64,000 bases of DNA, from positions 1 through 64,000 of the forward strand of contig NZ_JAMZFY010000003.1 in assembly GCF_025457605.1 (NCBI RefSeq), written 5' to 3'. Below the pieces are notes generated by a model. It made no database searches, had not been told where the DNA came from, and saw only the letters and a program-made list of their open reading frames with translations. The translations under genes and the position numbers were made by a program. This document shows positions 1 to 7,400 of this stretch, one piece after another (position 1 is the stretch's first letter; every line of letters begins with the position of its first letter). This stretch comes from Haloarcula laminariae (GTDB lineage: Archaea; Halobacteriota; Halobacteria; Halobacteriales; Haloarculaceae).

Positions 1-294
1 CTGGCCAGCGGTCGTCCCGACACGAACACCGTCGACGTTGGACATTTCGAGGTCGTGAATAGCGGTCCGGAAAGGCGTGCCGTCGACGAGGACACGGTGA
101 ACGATGGTGCGGATGGGATCGGTCCCGTACCTATCGACGACAGTCGCCATCATCTCGTCGAGATGTGCGTCCCGGTGCTCCGTCCGGGGATGCTGTGCGC
201 GCTCGAGGGTGAGTTCGACCACGTCATCAACTGATGCGTGCTCGGGATTCTTGGTTCGTTCACAAACGTCGTAGAGAGCGTCGTTATCGGACAT
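1..294 (-). CDS. Hypothetical protein, cut by the window edge
   Basis: Only the first 98 codons are visible, from an ATG at 294 leftward to the window edge. The product begins MSDNDALYDV, is acidic and rich in Asp, Glu and Arg, and has no signal peptide or membrane segment in the visible part. I do not recognise the family. It lies 31 bp downstream of the PIN-domain gene on the same strand, so it may share that transcript. Codon use and composition match the neighbouring genes. Confidence 0.6.
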   Translation of the reverse strand, partial: MSDNDALYDVCERTKNPEHASVDDVVELTLERAQHPRTEHRDAHLDEMMATVVDRYGTDPIRTIVHRVLVDGTPFRTAIHDLEMSNVDGVRVGTTAGQ

Positions 295-325
295 TCCAAA
301 TCACTTCGAAGGATCCTCCATGGTG

Positions 326-838
326 TCAGGGCTCCTTGAGCAACGAGCGAGCTCGCTGCACGTAACTGTTCGCGCCCCAGCTACGGGCGTTGCTAATCTC
401 ATCGAGGAGCATCCGCGCATCGGCAACTGATAGGTGTTCAGTTCGAACGAGAACCGAGAGCAGTGTCGGTGTTGTGACGAGTCGGGTATCAGCAAGTGAG
501 GCGTGGATCAAGCCAAGTTGGTTGAACTCGTCACAGAGGAAGAGCGCAGCGTCGAGATCGTTCGCGAGGGTGACAGCCGCGTTTTCACCGTCATCGAGCG
601 GAAACTCGGCATCGAGGTCGACCGACTGTGTCGTGAATGACTCCGTTTGGTCGAGGACGGCGGACGCGGCGTGTCCATGGACGTCCTCGTAGGATGCAAT
701 CTCTCGGAGTTCATCGATGACCGCCGTTGGGACGACGACCTCGTACCGGGAGAGACAGAGTGCGAGTGGATCGGGATCGTCGTCAGTAACGATGCCGAGA
801 CTCACGAGGGCGGAGGCGTCTGCGATAAGCCGCGACAT
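326..838 (-). CDS. PIN-domain protein, VapC-like putative toxin
   Basis: A 170-aa protein with the layout of a PIN-domain ribonuclease. It opens with a strand leading to an acidic residue (D7), then has E43 in a VIDELREI helix, the pair D83/E85 in a DDGE motif, and D103 in FLCDE. These four positions match the usual metal-binding acidic cluster. PIN proteins in such pairs usually cut RNA. The ATG starts directly after the TAG stop of the upstream ribbon-helix-helix gene, which suggests coupled translation. It is somewhat longer than a minimal VapC (about 130 aa). The role as toxin is inferred from domain and context. Confidence 0.75.
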   Translation of the reverse strand: MSRLIADASALVSLGIVTDDDPDPLALCLSRYEVVVPTAVIDELREIASYEDVHGHAASAVLDQTESFTTQSVDLDAEFPLDDGENAAVTLANDLDAALFLCDEFNQLGLIHASLADTRLVTTPTLLSVLVRTEHLSVADARMLLDEISNARSWGANSYVQRARSLLKEP

Positions 839-1141
839 CTATGCGTCGGCGACCTCGTCGACGAAGTCCTCGTCCAACTGCTGTTTCAACACTCGGAGAT
901 TTGCCGCCTCCTCGGCGCCGACGAGCGCTTTGAGTTGCTCGAAGGTAATCTCATCGTCGTAATAGGCGGCAGCGATCTCCTGGGTGAGTGCGTCGTCGTG
1001 AGCGGCGTCCTGGAGGTACTCCCGAAGCGCGGTCACGAGGATGTCTGTTCGGTCTTCCCCGAGGACTGCGGCCAGTGCGTCGGCCCGGTCGATGAGCCGA
1101 TCGGGGGCCCGAAACTGCACGCGCTTCTTATCGGTGCTCAT
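839..1141 (-). CDS. Ribbon-helix-helix protein, putative antitoxin of the PIN partner
   Basis: A 100-aa protein starting MSTDKKRVQF at the ATG at 1141; a longer reading to 1216 has basic, unrelated sequence and was not used. Residues about 6-45 fit a ribbon-helix-helix fold: a short strand (KRVQFRAP) followed by two helices. The rest is acidic and helical, as expected for a segment that binds a toxin. Its stop touches the start codon of the PIN gene, so the pair looks like a VapBC-type module that represses its own promoter and neutralises the PIN protein. Function is inferred from fold and adjacency. Confidence 0.7.
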   Translation of the reverse strand: MSTDKKRVQFRAPDRLIDRADALAAVLGEDRTDILVTALREYLQDAAHDDALTQEIAAAYYDDEITFEQLKALVGAEEAANLRVLKQQLDEDFVDEVADA

Positions 1142-1212
1142 AATGTGTACATTGTGAGCCAACGCACTTAGCCGTTTTCGTGTGTACGATGTGAGCCTCA
1201 CGCGGCCAAGCG

Positions 1213-1539
1213 TCACTCGGCCACGAGGTGCTCCGTGAGGTCACGCGTCCAGTACGTCGCGAGCCCACCAGGGCTACAGCGAGCACACAGTTGGACCGGC
1301 CCCTCGAGACGGCCGAGTTCGACGCGGAACCGGGTAAGTGCCGCGAGGGCGTCGACGACCAGTCCGCACCCGTCGCAGGCGTGGTGGTCGCGCTCGTCGG
1401 GATCCGACCGCGTCTGGGTGGCGCAGTCGACACAGATTGGGTGCGTCACCCGTTCGTCTTTCCCCCACGTATGCGCCTCGCCCATCTCTGCACCGGGCGG
1501 TGAATCGCAGAACGCACACCCAGAAAGCGTCTGTTGCAT
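1213..1539 (-). CDS. Small protein with four CxxC pairs, likely zinc binding
   Basis: A 108-aa protein with four CxxC pairs in order (CAFC, CVDC, CDGC, CARC), enough for two zinc sites. There is no membrane segment. Its ATG overlaps the TGA of the upstream gene in an ATGA arrangement, so the two are probably co-translated. Short zinc-ribbon proteins of this kind are common on haloarchaeal plasmids. A role in nucleic-acid or protein binding is a guess. Confidence 0.65.
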   Translation of the reverse strand: MQQTLSGCAFCDSPPGAEMGEAHTWGKDERVTHPICVDCATQTRSDPDERDHHACDGCGLVVDALAALTRFRVELGRLEGPVQLCARCSPGGLATYWTRDLTEHLVAE

Positions 1540-1829
1540 CAGTTGTCCTCCGCGTCGGCGTCGGTGGCAGCCCGCCAGCCACGATGGAACACGGCGAGCT
1601 GGGTGATCGATTCGAAGGGCTTGCTACTGGGCTCGTGGACGAGAATGCGTTGGTCAGGGATCGGCGTCACCACATCGTCCTCGACGAGGTCACCAACGAG
1701 ACGGCGGGCAGTCGCCTCGTCGATGTCCGCCGTCGCGACCCGGGACGCATCCCGGTCCTGTGCAACGAGTTCGGTTTCGAGCCGGTTGTAGTCGCCTGTC
1801 GTGTCGTCGATGGTATCTTGACCAGACAT
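1539..1829 (-). CDS. Hypothetical acidic protein, 96 aa
   Basis: The likely start is the ATG at 1829 (MSGQDTIDD); an upstream ATG at 1907 would add a Cys/Arg-rich stretch unlike haloarchaeal coding sequence. The middle (about residues 29-62) has an alternating helix/turn pattern ending in VVTPIPDQRILVHE, which may be a winged-helix-like fold. The C-terminus carries FHRGWRAATDAD. It overlaps the next gene by ATGA. No family recognised. Confidence 0.55.
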   Translation of the reverse strand: MSGQDTIDDTTGDYNRLETELVAQDRDASRVATADIDEATARRLVGDLVEDDVVTPIPDQRILVHEPSSKPFESITQLAVFHRGWRAATDADAEDN

Positions 1830-2013
1830 AGGAATCACGCTTCTGCACGCGCTTCGAGCGCGCCCCACGCCTCTTGGCGCCGATAGACACACCTGCGGTG
1901 CGGGCACGATGTCCTCCGTCAGCGATCTGCCTTCAGCTAGCCTCGTTTCTGGTTGGAAGGGAGCATGACGCTACTCCAACACCTACTGTGAGCCACCCCT
2001 TGCTGTCGGTCTG

Positions 2014-2502
2014 TTAGAGTGCGATCACGAGCCCGGTCACGAGTGTCACGAGTCCGAGTGCCATCCACGTCGTCCGCGCTGCAAGGCGCTGCCAAACCCG
2101 CCTCCCCAGCTGACGGAGTTGATCACGGAGGGCTGCCCGCCGTTCTGTTTCGAGGACCGCGACTTCGTCGTAGTAATCGCGGCGATCTGCGGGAAGCGTC
2201 CGGAGTATCGTCTGGCACTCGCTGCAGGTGTATTCGAACTCTGCTCGGACGTGCTGGCGGCGGAATTCTTGCTCGCCGCCCTCGTCGTAGCCGGTGACCT
2301 CGTACACGAGGAGTTTTGAGACGAAGCGACGGTTCCCACACTCCGGACATTGGTCCATCCTGAGCGTTGGTGTTCCATCCTCGCTGCTCGTATCGTCTGG
2401 CCAGGATGTCTGTGGCTCTGTGTCCTCGGTCTCTCGGGGTGGGCTCGTGTGGTTTTCTGACGGCGATGCACTCGCTGTCTCGGAGTTACTAAACGTAGAC
2501 AT
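2014..2502 (-). CDS. Zinc-ribbon protein with C-terminal membrane anchor
   Basis: 162 aa from the ATG at 2502. The first 50 residues are Ser/Thr/Glu-rich and probably disordered. A split zinc ribbon follows: CPEC near residue 53 and CSEC near residue 92, separated by a strand-rich segment. A helix precedes a C-terminal membrane segment (WMALGLVTLVTGLVIAL), so the protein is probably tail-anchored with the ribbon in the cytoplasm. It lies downstream of the primase-polymerase gene on the same strand. Function unknown. Confidence 0.65.
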   Translation of the reverse strand: MSTFSNSETASASPSENHTSPPRETEDTEPQTSWPDDTSSEDGTPTLRMDQCPECGNRRFVSKLLVYEVTGYDEGGEQEFRRQHVRAEFEYTCSECQTILRTLPADRRDYYDEVAVLETERRAALRDQLRQLGRRVWQRLAARTTWMALGLVTLVTGLVIAL

Positions 2503-2861
2503 GGATTCACCTGTGACCGCGCTCAGTTGACACCAGGCTGGACACCACGGCGGCTTTCGTGTGGTGCCCATCGGGCTGAGCGCCGTCACCCTTGGTCGGC
2601 GCGATAAACGCCACTGCGAGGGAGTCGTCTAGTCGTCCCACAGTGCTGCAATCCGGTCTTCGATCTCGTCGAGGACCAGTTGCAGGACATCACGATGGTC
2701 GACCGGCAGGAGTCATCGTCACCGGGCGTCGGGGCGGTGGGTGGGGGATGGAGCACGATATAACGAGCGCGTTGGGTAATCCGCCTTCGTTCACGGAACC
2801 AGGGCTCTGGAAGTAGTTTCCTCAGACAGGGATGATTGTCCTGACGTTTCAGTCCCCGCTG
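2503..2861. other. Gene-poor stretch between zinc-ribbon and primase-polymerase genes
   Basis: About 360 bp without a full gene. The only coding-like piece is a 27-codon open stretch on the minus strand (2629-2712), listed separately. I see no promoter or clear repeat. Confidence 0.5.
2629..2712 (-). pseudogene. Possible gene remnant, 27 codons
   Basis: On the minus strand an open stretch ending at a TAG (2629-2631) reads VDHRDVLQLVLDEIEDR near its middle, with haloarchaeal codon use and an amphipathic helix. An in-frame TGA (2713-2715) closes it upstream and no ATG or GTG start is present. It looks like the C-terminal end of a lost gene, although chance cannot be excluded at this length. 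Confidence 0.3.
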
Positions 2862-4118
2862 CTACTCAGACCGACCACCGAAGAATCGACGCAACATGGA
2901 GGCTGGCTCTGGGTCATCACCGGTCTCGTCACCCGTGCCGGATTCTTCCTTGTGGGATTGCGTAGTCTCCTGGTCACGAGCCGCGAGTCCGTCGGTGAGC
3001 CGCTCAATTTCTGCTTCGAGGGTCTCGATCCGCTCAGTCTTCTGTTCGAGTGTTGCCTCGAGTTCGTCGACGCGCTCGCTCAACAAGCGATTTTTCTCCG
3101 CCAGATACGCACGACTCCGGTCTGCCTCGTCAGGCGTCCCGCCAGTTGCGACCCCGTCAGGTTGGCCGTGAGAATCTTCGGTATCGCCGCCAGCGTCCGG
3201 GTCGTAGAACTCCGACGTGGTCGCAATCGCTCGCTCGATGGTCTTCTTGCCGTACGTCGACCCGTCAGCGTAGTGGACCTCGTCCCACTTCTCCCGCATC
3301 AATCCCGACTGCCGGAACAGCTGCTCCATTTGGGTCCGGTCACCACCGGTCCAGAACGCCAGCAAACAGCACAGCGCCATGTCGGCCTCGGACTGACTGT
3401 CGTAGCCGACCGTATTCCCGTTCCAGAGCCGCTCGAACTTCTCGCCGTTCGATGCGTTTCGCGCTTTCTCGAGGAGGTCCTCGTCTTCGAGGTCGACGTC
3501 GGCTGCGTCGGTCGTCGGTGACCGGGCGTCAGTGCCATCACGCTGTTCGGACTCGGAGGCTGTGTCACGCTCTGTGTCCTGGACGTACTCGCGGTGAATC
3601 GCTGTGAGCGCGTCCTGCCGGCGTGCAACGCGCGTCGGTGTCCGCTCGACGTGGTCGCCAGTGACGGTGAAAAAGCGTGCCGTGTCGTACAATTCGACGC
3701 TCCCGCGCCGGTTCCGCCCCTCGGGGAGTGCGCCAGTGATCAGGACGTGATAGCCGGTACCGGACGGTGACACCTCGGTGTAGGAGTCGAGTCGCTCAAT
3801 GATGTCCAGCGCCGCGTCGTCGACGTCGTCTGTCTCGGGATCGCGGCAGTCGTCCAGATCGACGCCGACGATGGAGTCGTCGTCAGTAAACACGAACCCG
3901 ATACCATCGGCGTGCTCTGTCTCGCTGTAGTCGAGTGCTGCCTCGAAACTCGCCCAGGTCTCCGACTCTGTTGCTGACGCGAACCCCCCAGCCCCTGGCG
4001 TCACCGGAATCTTCGTCGGTTTGCCGTCTCGCTCCTCCTCGCGCCAGCACACCCACTGGTCGCGTTCGCGTAACGTCTCCGGAATCGCCTCCGGCTCGTC
4101 GATCATAGGCTCACTCAT
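2862..4118 (-). CDS. Plasmid primase-polymerase-like protein with C-terminal coiled coil
   Basis: 418 aa from ATG 4118 (a GTG two codons earlier is possible). The N-terminus (RDQWVCWREEERDGKPTKIP, then GIGFVFTDDDSIVGVDLDDC) matches the start of bifunctional primase-polymerase domains of plasmids and phages. The VDLDD acidic motif and SGTGYHVLI are typical catalytic elements. Residues about 220-310 (NGEKFERLWNGN, SEADMALCCLLAFW) match the helical-bundle domain of NrS-1-type polymerases. The expected helicase is missing; the protein ends in a coiled coil (about 335-380) and an acidic tail. It probably makes primers on plasmid or transferred single-stranded DNA. Its promoter region holds the five-box array at 4243-4419. 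Confidence 0.75.
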   Translation of the reverse strand: MSEPMIDEPEAIPETLRERDQWVCWREEERDGKPTKIPVTPGAGGFASATESETWASFEAALDYSETEHADGIGFVFTDDDSIVGVDLDDCRDPETDDVDDAALDIIERLDSYTEVSPSGTGYHVLITGALPEGRNRRGSVELYDTARFFTVTGDHVERTPTRVARRQDALTAIHREYVQDTERDTASESEQRDGTDARSPTTDAADVDLEDEDLLEKARNASNGEKFERLWNGNTVGYDSQSEADMALCCLLAFWTGGDRTQMEQLFRQSGLMREKWDEVHYADGSTYGKKTIERAIATTSEFYDPDAGGDTEDSHGQPDGVATGGTPDEADRSRAYLAEKNRLLSERVDELEATLEQKTERIETLEAEIERLTDGLAARDQETTQSHKEESGTGDETGDDPEPASMLRRFFGGRSE

Positions 4119-4146
4119 CCTCACGTAGCACCTCGCATGGCTCTCA

Positions 4147-4161
4147 CTGGCTCTGAGCCAG
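4147..4161. repeat. Short perfect inverted repeat CTGGCT-CTG-AGCCAG
   Basis: Six-base arms with a 3-base spacer, 29-43 bp upstream of the primase-polymerase start codon, probably within the 5' leader. It could be a small hairpin or a protein site. Confidence 0.5.
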
Positions 4162-4201
4162 CACAGAACGCTCTCTGCTGTACGTCGCGATCCAATCCCT
4201 T

Positions 4202-4217
4202 GGTCCCAACGGGGACC
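4202..4217. repeat. Inverted repeat GGTCCC-AACG-GGGACC
   Basis: Six-base GC-rich arms with a 4-base loop between the box array and the primase-polymerase start. In RNA it would form a stable small hairpin in the leader. Confidence 0.5.
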
Positions 4218-4242
4218 CCCCGTTCTATCTTAGTTGGTTGTT

Positions 4243-4419
4243 GGGTGGAACACCCGCTATAGCAGGTTAAAAATCGCTGGACGTGAGCGTGTTCCACCCA
4301 TTTCGGCCGTTTCGTAGCTGTTCCACCCATTGAAGATTTGGGTGGAACATGCCGCAGTCGGGTGATTTCCGACCTTCGAGTTTGATTGGATGAGGTCATG
4401 ATTCAGCTTGGGTGGAACA
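4243..4419. repeat. Array of five 10-bp boxes TGTTCCACCC in both orientations
   Basis: Exact copies: GGGTGGAACA at 4243-4252, 4340-4349 and 4410-4419; reverse complement TGTTCCACCC at 4290-4299 and 4319-4328. The copies at 4319 and 4340 form an inverted pair with an 11-bp spacer. The intervening DNA is AT-richer than the genes around it. The array fills the space between the coupling ATPase stop (4470) and the primase-polymerase start (4118). Repeats like these serve as operators, replication iterons or transfer-origin sites; which applies is not shown by the sequence. Confidence 0.85.
4264..4273 (-). promoter_or_regulatory. TATA-like element for the primase-polymerase gene
   Basis: The minus strand reads TTTTTAACCT. 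A start site about 25 nt downstream would fall on or beside the box at 4243-4252. The other four boxes lie upstream of this element. This fits a promoter controlled by a protein that binds the boxes, but it is an inference from spacing. Confidence 0.45.
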
Positions 4420-4469
4420 GGTCTCAAGAAGTCCCGATGATATCGGGAATTGGACCGTGTACGTCCATT

Positions 4470-7400
4470 TCATGGCTGAAAGTCCTCTTCAGACCGGATG
4501 CGGACACCAGTGTAATGCGGGACGGGTTCCCCGTCGATTCGCTTCTTCGTGGAGTCCACCTTGATGTGGGTGTTGAGCTTCCGGGTGAACCAACTCTTAT
4601 TCAGCGGATCGTCGATGCCGTGTGCCTCTGCCCAGTCGTTGTAGAGACCGAATACATCGTCTTTCGGCACGGCTTCATCCGCGTCTTCGACGAGATATTC
4701 GTCGACAAACGCTTCGAACGACGGTGGCGATTGGTCTTTCTCGACTTTCTCATCGGCCTGGTCGGTCTGACTGGGTGGTTCGTCAGCGGCCGCTGATTCA
4801 GGCGATGCGGGACGGAATGCCCCGTCAGTGATTGCCGAGAGTGGCCGCTTCTCACCGTCTTCATACACGACCGATTTCGCCTCATCGTGAAGGATAAGGA
4901 TGCCGTACGTCGAACGTGTGTAGTCTGGTACGGGGAGGTCGGCTTCGGGGACGAATGGCTTCTTGACACGCACCCAGTCATCCTCGAACGCCGGTTTCGT
5001 CTCGTAGATGTGTTGCTCACCATGCTCATAAACGACGTACTCGTCGGCAGCGTGGTCGTAGCTGTAGATGGCCGGAACACGATCTTTCGAGAGTTTTTCA
5101 AGCGACGGGAGGCGGATGTGTTCCGTCTCGCTGGCATCACGAAGGACGATCTCGTCGCCATCACGCTGCCAGATATTCTGGGTCCCATTCTCGTCATCGG
5201 TCGCCGGGCGGACGGCCGTCACTCCACCTTCTTCGGTCGCTCCGCCGTTGAACGTGAGATTCGAGTCAGTCGTGTAGAACCGCGTCTCACCATTCTGGAG
5301 GGTACGGACGGGTGGTGTGAGAATGCCGTCGACACGCTCGGCCCACTCAGTTTCGTCGTTTCCTGGTCGAACGACAAACAGCGGGATATCCCCTGCTGCT
5401 TGGGCCTTCCGGAGGTTCGTGAGCACCTTTGTGGGATTCTCGGGTGTCGTCGTTTCGACTTCGATGGCGAATCGGTCGTCAACGTCGGGGTGACTCGCCC
5501 TCGCGTCGGGTTTCTCGCTGCCATCCTGTGCGAGGATCGAGACAGTGAAGCCGAGTGCGGTAAGCTCTTCTTCGATCTGGAGGAGTGCTGCGTCGTGGGC
5601 ACTCCCACCAGCGGCCTGCACGCCACCAGTATCGGGTGTCGCGACCTCTTCTCCGGCGTCAGTGAGCCGGATGCGGAGCTCGTCAGCGTCGATATCGACG
5701 GTCGTATCGAGGTATCGTGATCGTTCTCGGATGTCCGCGAGGGCATCATACGATGGCGGCTCGGCGTCGACGTCGTCGAAGAGCCGTCTGAGTTCGTCGT
5801 CACCTGCTTCGACGGCCACCCAGCCGTTTTCCTCACGGCAGCCCTCTCGAAGCTGCAGACTCCGAACCACGTTCGCAATCGCGACGTCCAGGTCGTCGCT
5901 CGCGATATCGAGCACTTCGTGTCCGTCGGCAGGTGTGCTCGTTGTTGAGGTGTCTGGCTCAGCCGGCACGCCGTGTTCGTCGCTGATGTGCTCGTGCATC
6001 GAGGAGAGCGTCTCAGTGAACTGCTCCTCTTCACGCTCAGTGAGCGGGGATTCGCTCTCGGGGTGGCCCGGTGGAATCGGGAGTGGTTCGAGACTGAACG
6101 GATACGGCCCCGTTTCACCGAACGTCGGGCTTGGCAAGCTGGCGATCCACTCCCCTCGTGGCAACGAACGAATTCGATTGGCGAAATCCGCGGGGTCCAT
6201 CTCTTCGTGGGCCATCGCTCGCGCCAGTTCCCGGTCGACGTTGATTTTCCCGATGAGCGAACTGCCGATGTTGTTCAGAGCGTTCAAGTAGATTTTCCGC
6301 CCGCCTTCGGCCTCCATCTGTTCGGGGAACTGCATCGACAGGCCAACAGAGAGCCGGAATCCCCGGCCTTTCTCGAGGAGATCGTTCATGATGTCGGAGA
6401 CCACAACCGATGCTGCCTCGTCGACGAGCAAGTTCACGACGTAGTCGTCCGAGTGCTGGGAGAGGGCCTGTTTGCGGTCCTTGAGGGCTGCATCGAGATT
6501 GGTCAGGATCACACCGGTCATGATCCGGGCGGCATCGTCGCGGAGGTCACCGAGGTCGAAGAGGATGACCGTATCCTCGTCGAGGACATCCCGAAAGTCG
6601 AACTGGTTCTCGGTATTGTTGAAGATCTGCCGCAGGTGCGTATCCTGTGAAATGTACGCAAGGCGGTTTCCGACACCGCCCATCACGTTCGCGAAGGTGT
6701 TCGGATCTAACTGGAGCTGCCGTCGAATCGTCCGGGTGACTTCCTCGTCGCTCGACCGTGGAGCGTCGCCGATGTTTTCGTTCGGTGGCCCGGCCTCCCA
6801 GAGCTGGTCGACGACGTGTTCGAGCTGTCGGTGAGCGAAGTAATCCGTCGACGCTCGGTATAGCCCGTTTTCACGCCCGTATTCCTCGTCGAACAGTGCC
6901 TTGATGAGTGTCTTGATGAGAGTTGGGGCCACAGTCGCCCGCTCGTAGCGGTCGGTTCCCATCACGAGCTTCAAAATCTCTTCGTAGTGGTCGGCCTTCC
7001 GTTGCACGGCGTCTTCGCGGCGCCGTCCGCTCTCCATCGACGGTTCGAGATCAAAAAACGAGAACCCGGGGAGGACGTCCGGGATCGGGAAGTGGACGAC
7101 GTTCTCTTCGAGGTCGGTCATTCCGAACCGACGCGCGTGAGCTCGCATATAATTCTGGGCCATATCGTCGTTTTTCGGGATGATGAGGATCGTTGGCCCC
7201 TCGGTGTTGTCGTACAGCGACAGCAGGTCGTTGATGAGGGCTTTCGACTTCCCAGAGCCGGTTGTTCCGAACCGGCCGTAATGAGTGGGCAGCAGTCCGG
7301 GTGGAATGTGTGTCGGCACATCTTCGGCCTCGCCGGTGTCGTCGAGGGCATACCCGATTGCCATCCCGTCTCGGAATTCACTCATGAGGTCTTGGTGTGG

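Noticed and set aside
4121-4399. Minus-strand open frame across the box array
   Set aside because: Composition is not haloarchaeal and it covers exact repeats and a promoter; no protein motif.
4243-4419. Box array as a CRISPR
   Set aside because: Units are only 10 bp, in both orientations and unevenly spaced, and no cas gene is present.
5545-6291. A 248-codon open frame on the plus strand opposite the coupling ATPase
   Set aside because: It is the Ser/Arg-rich antisense shadow common in high-GC genes; the minus-strand frame has P-loop motifs and gene-like composition.
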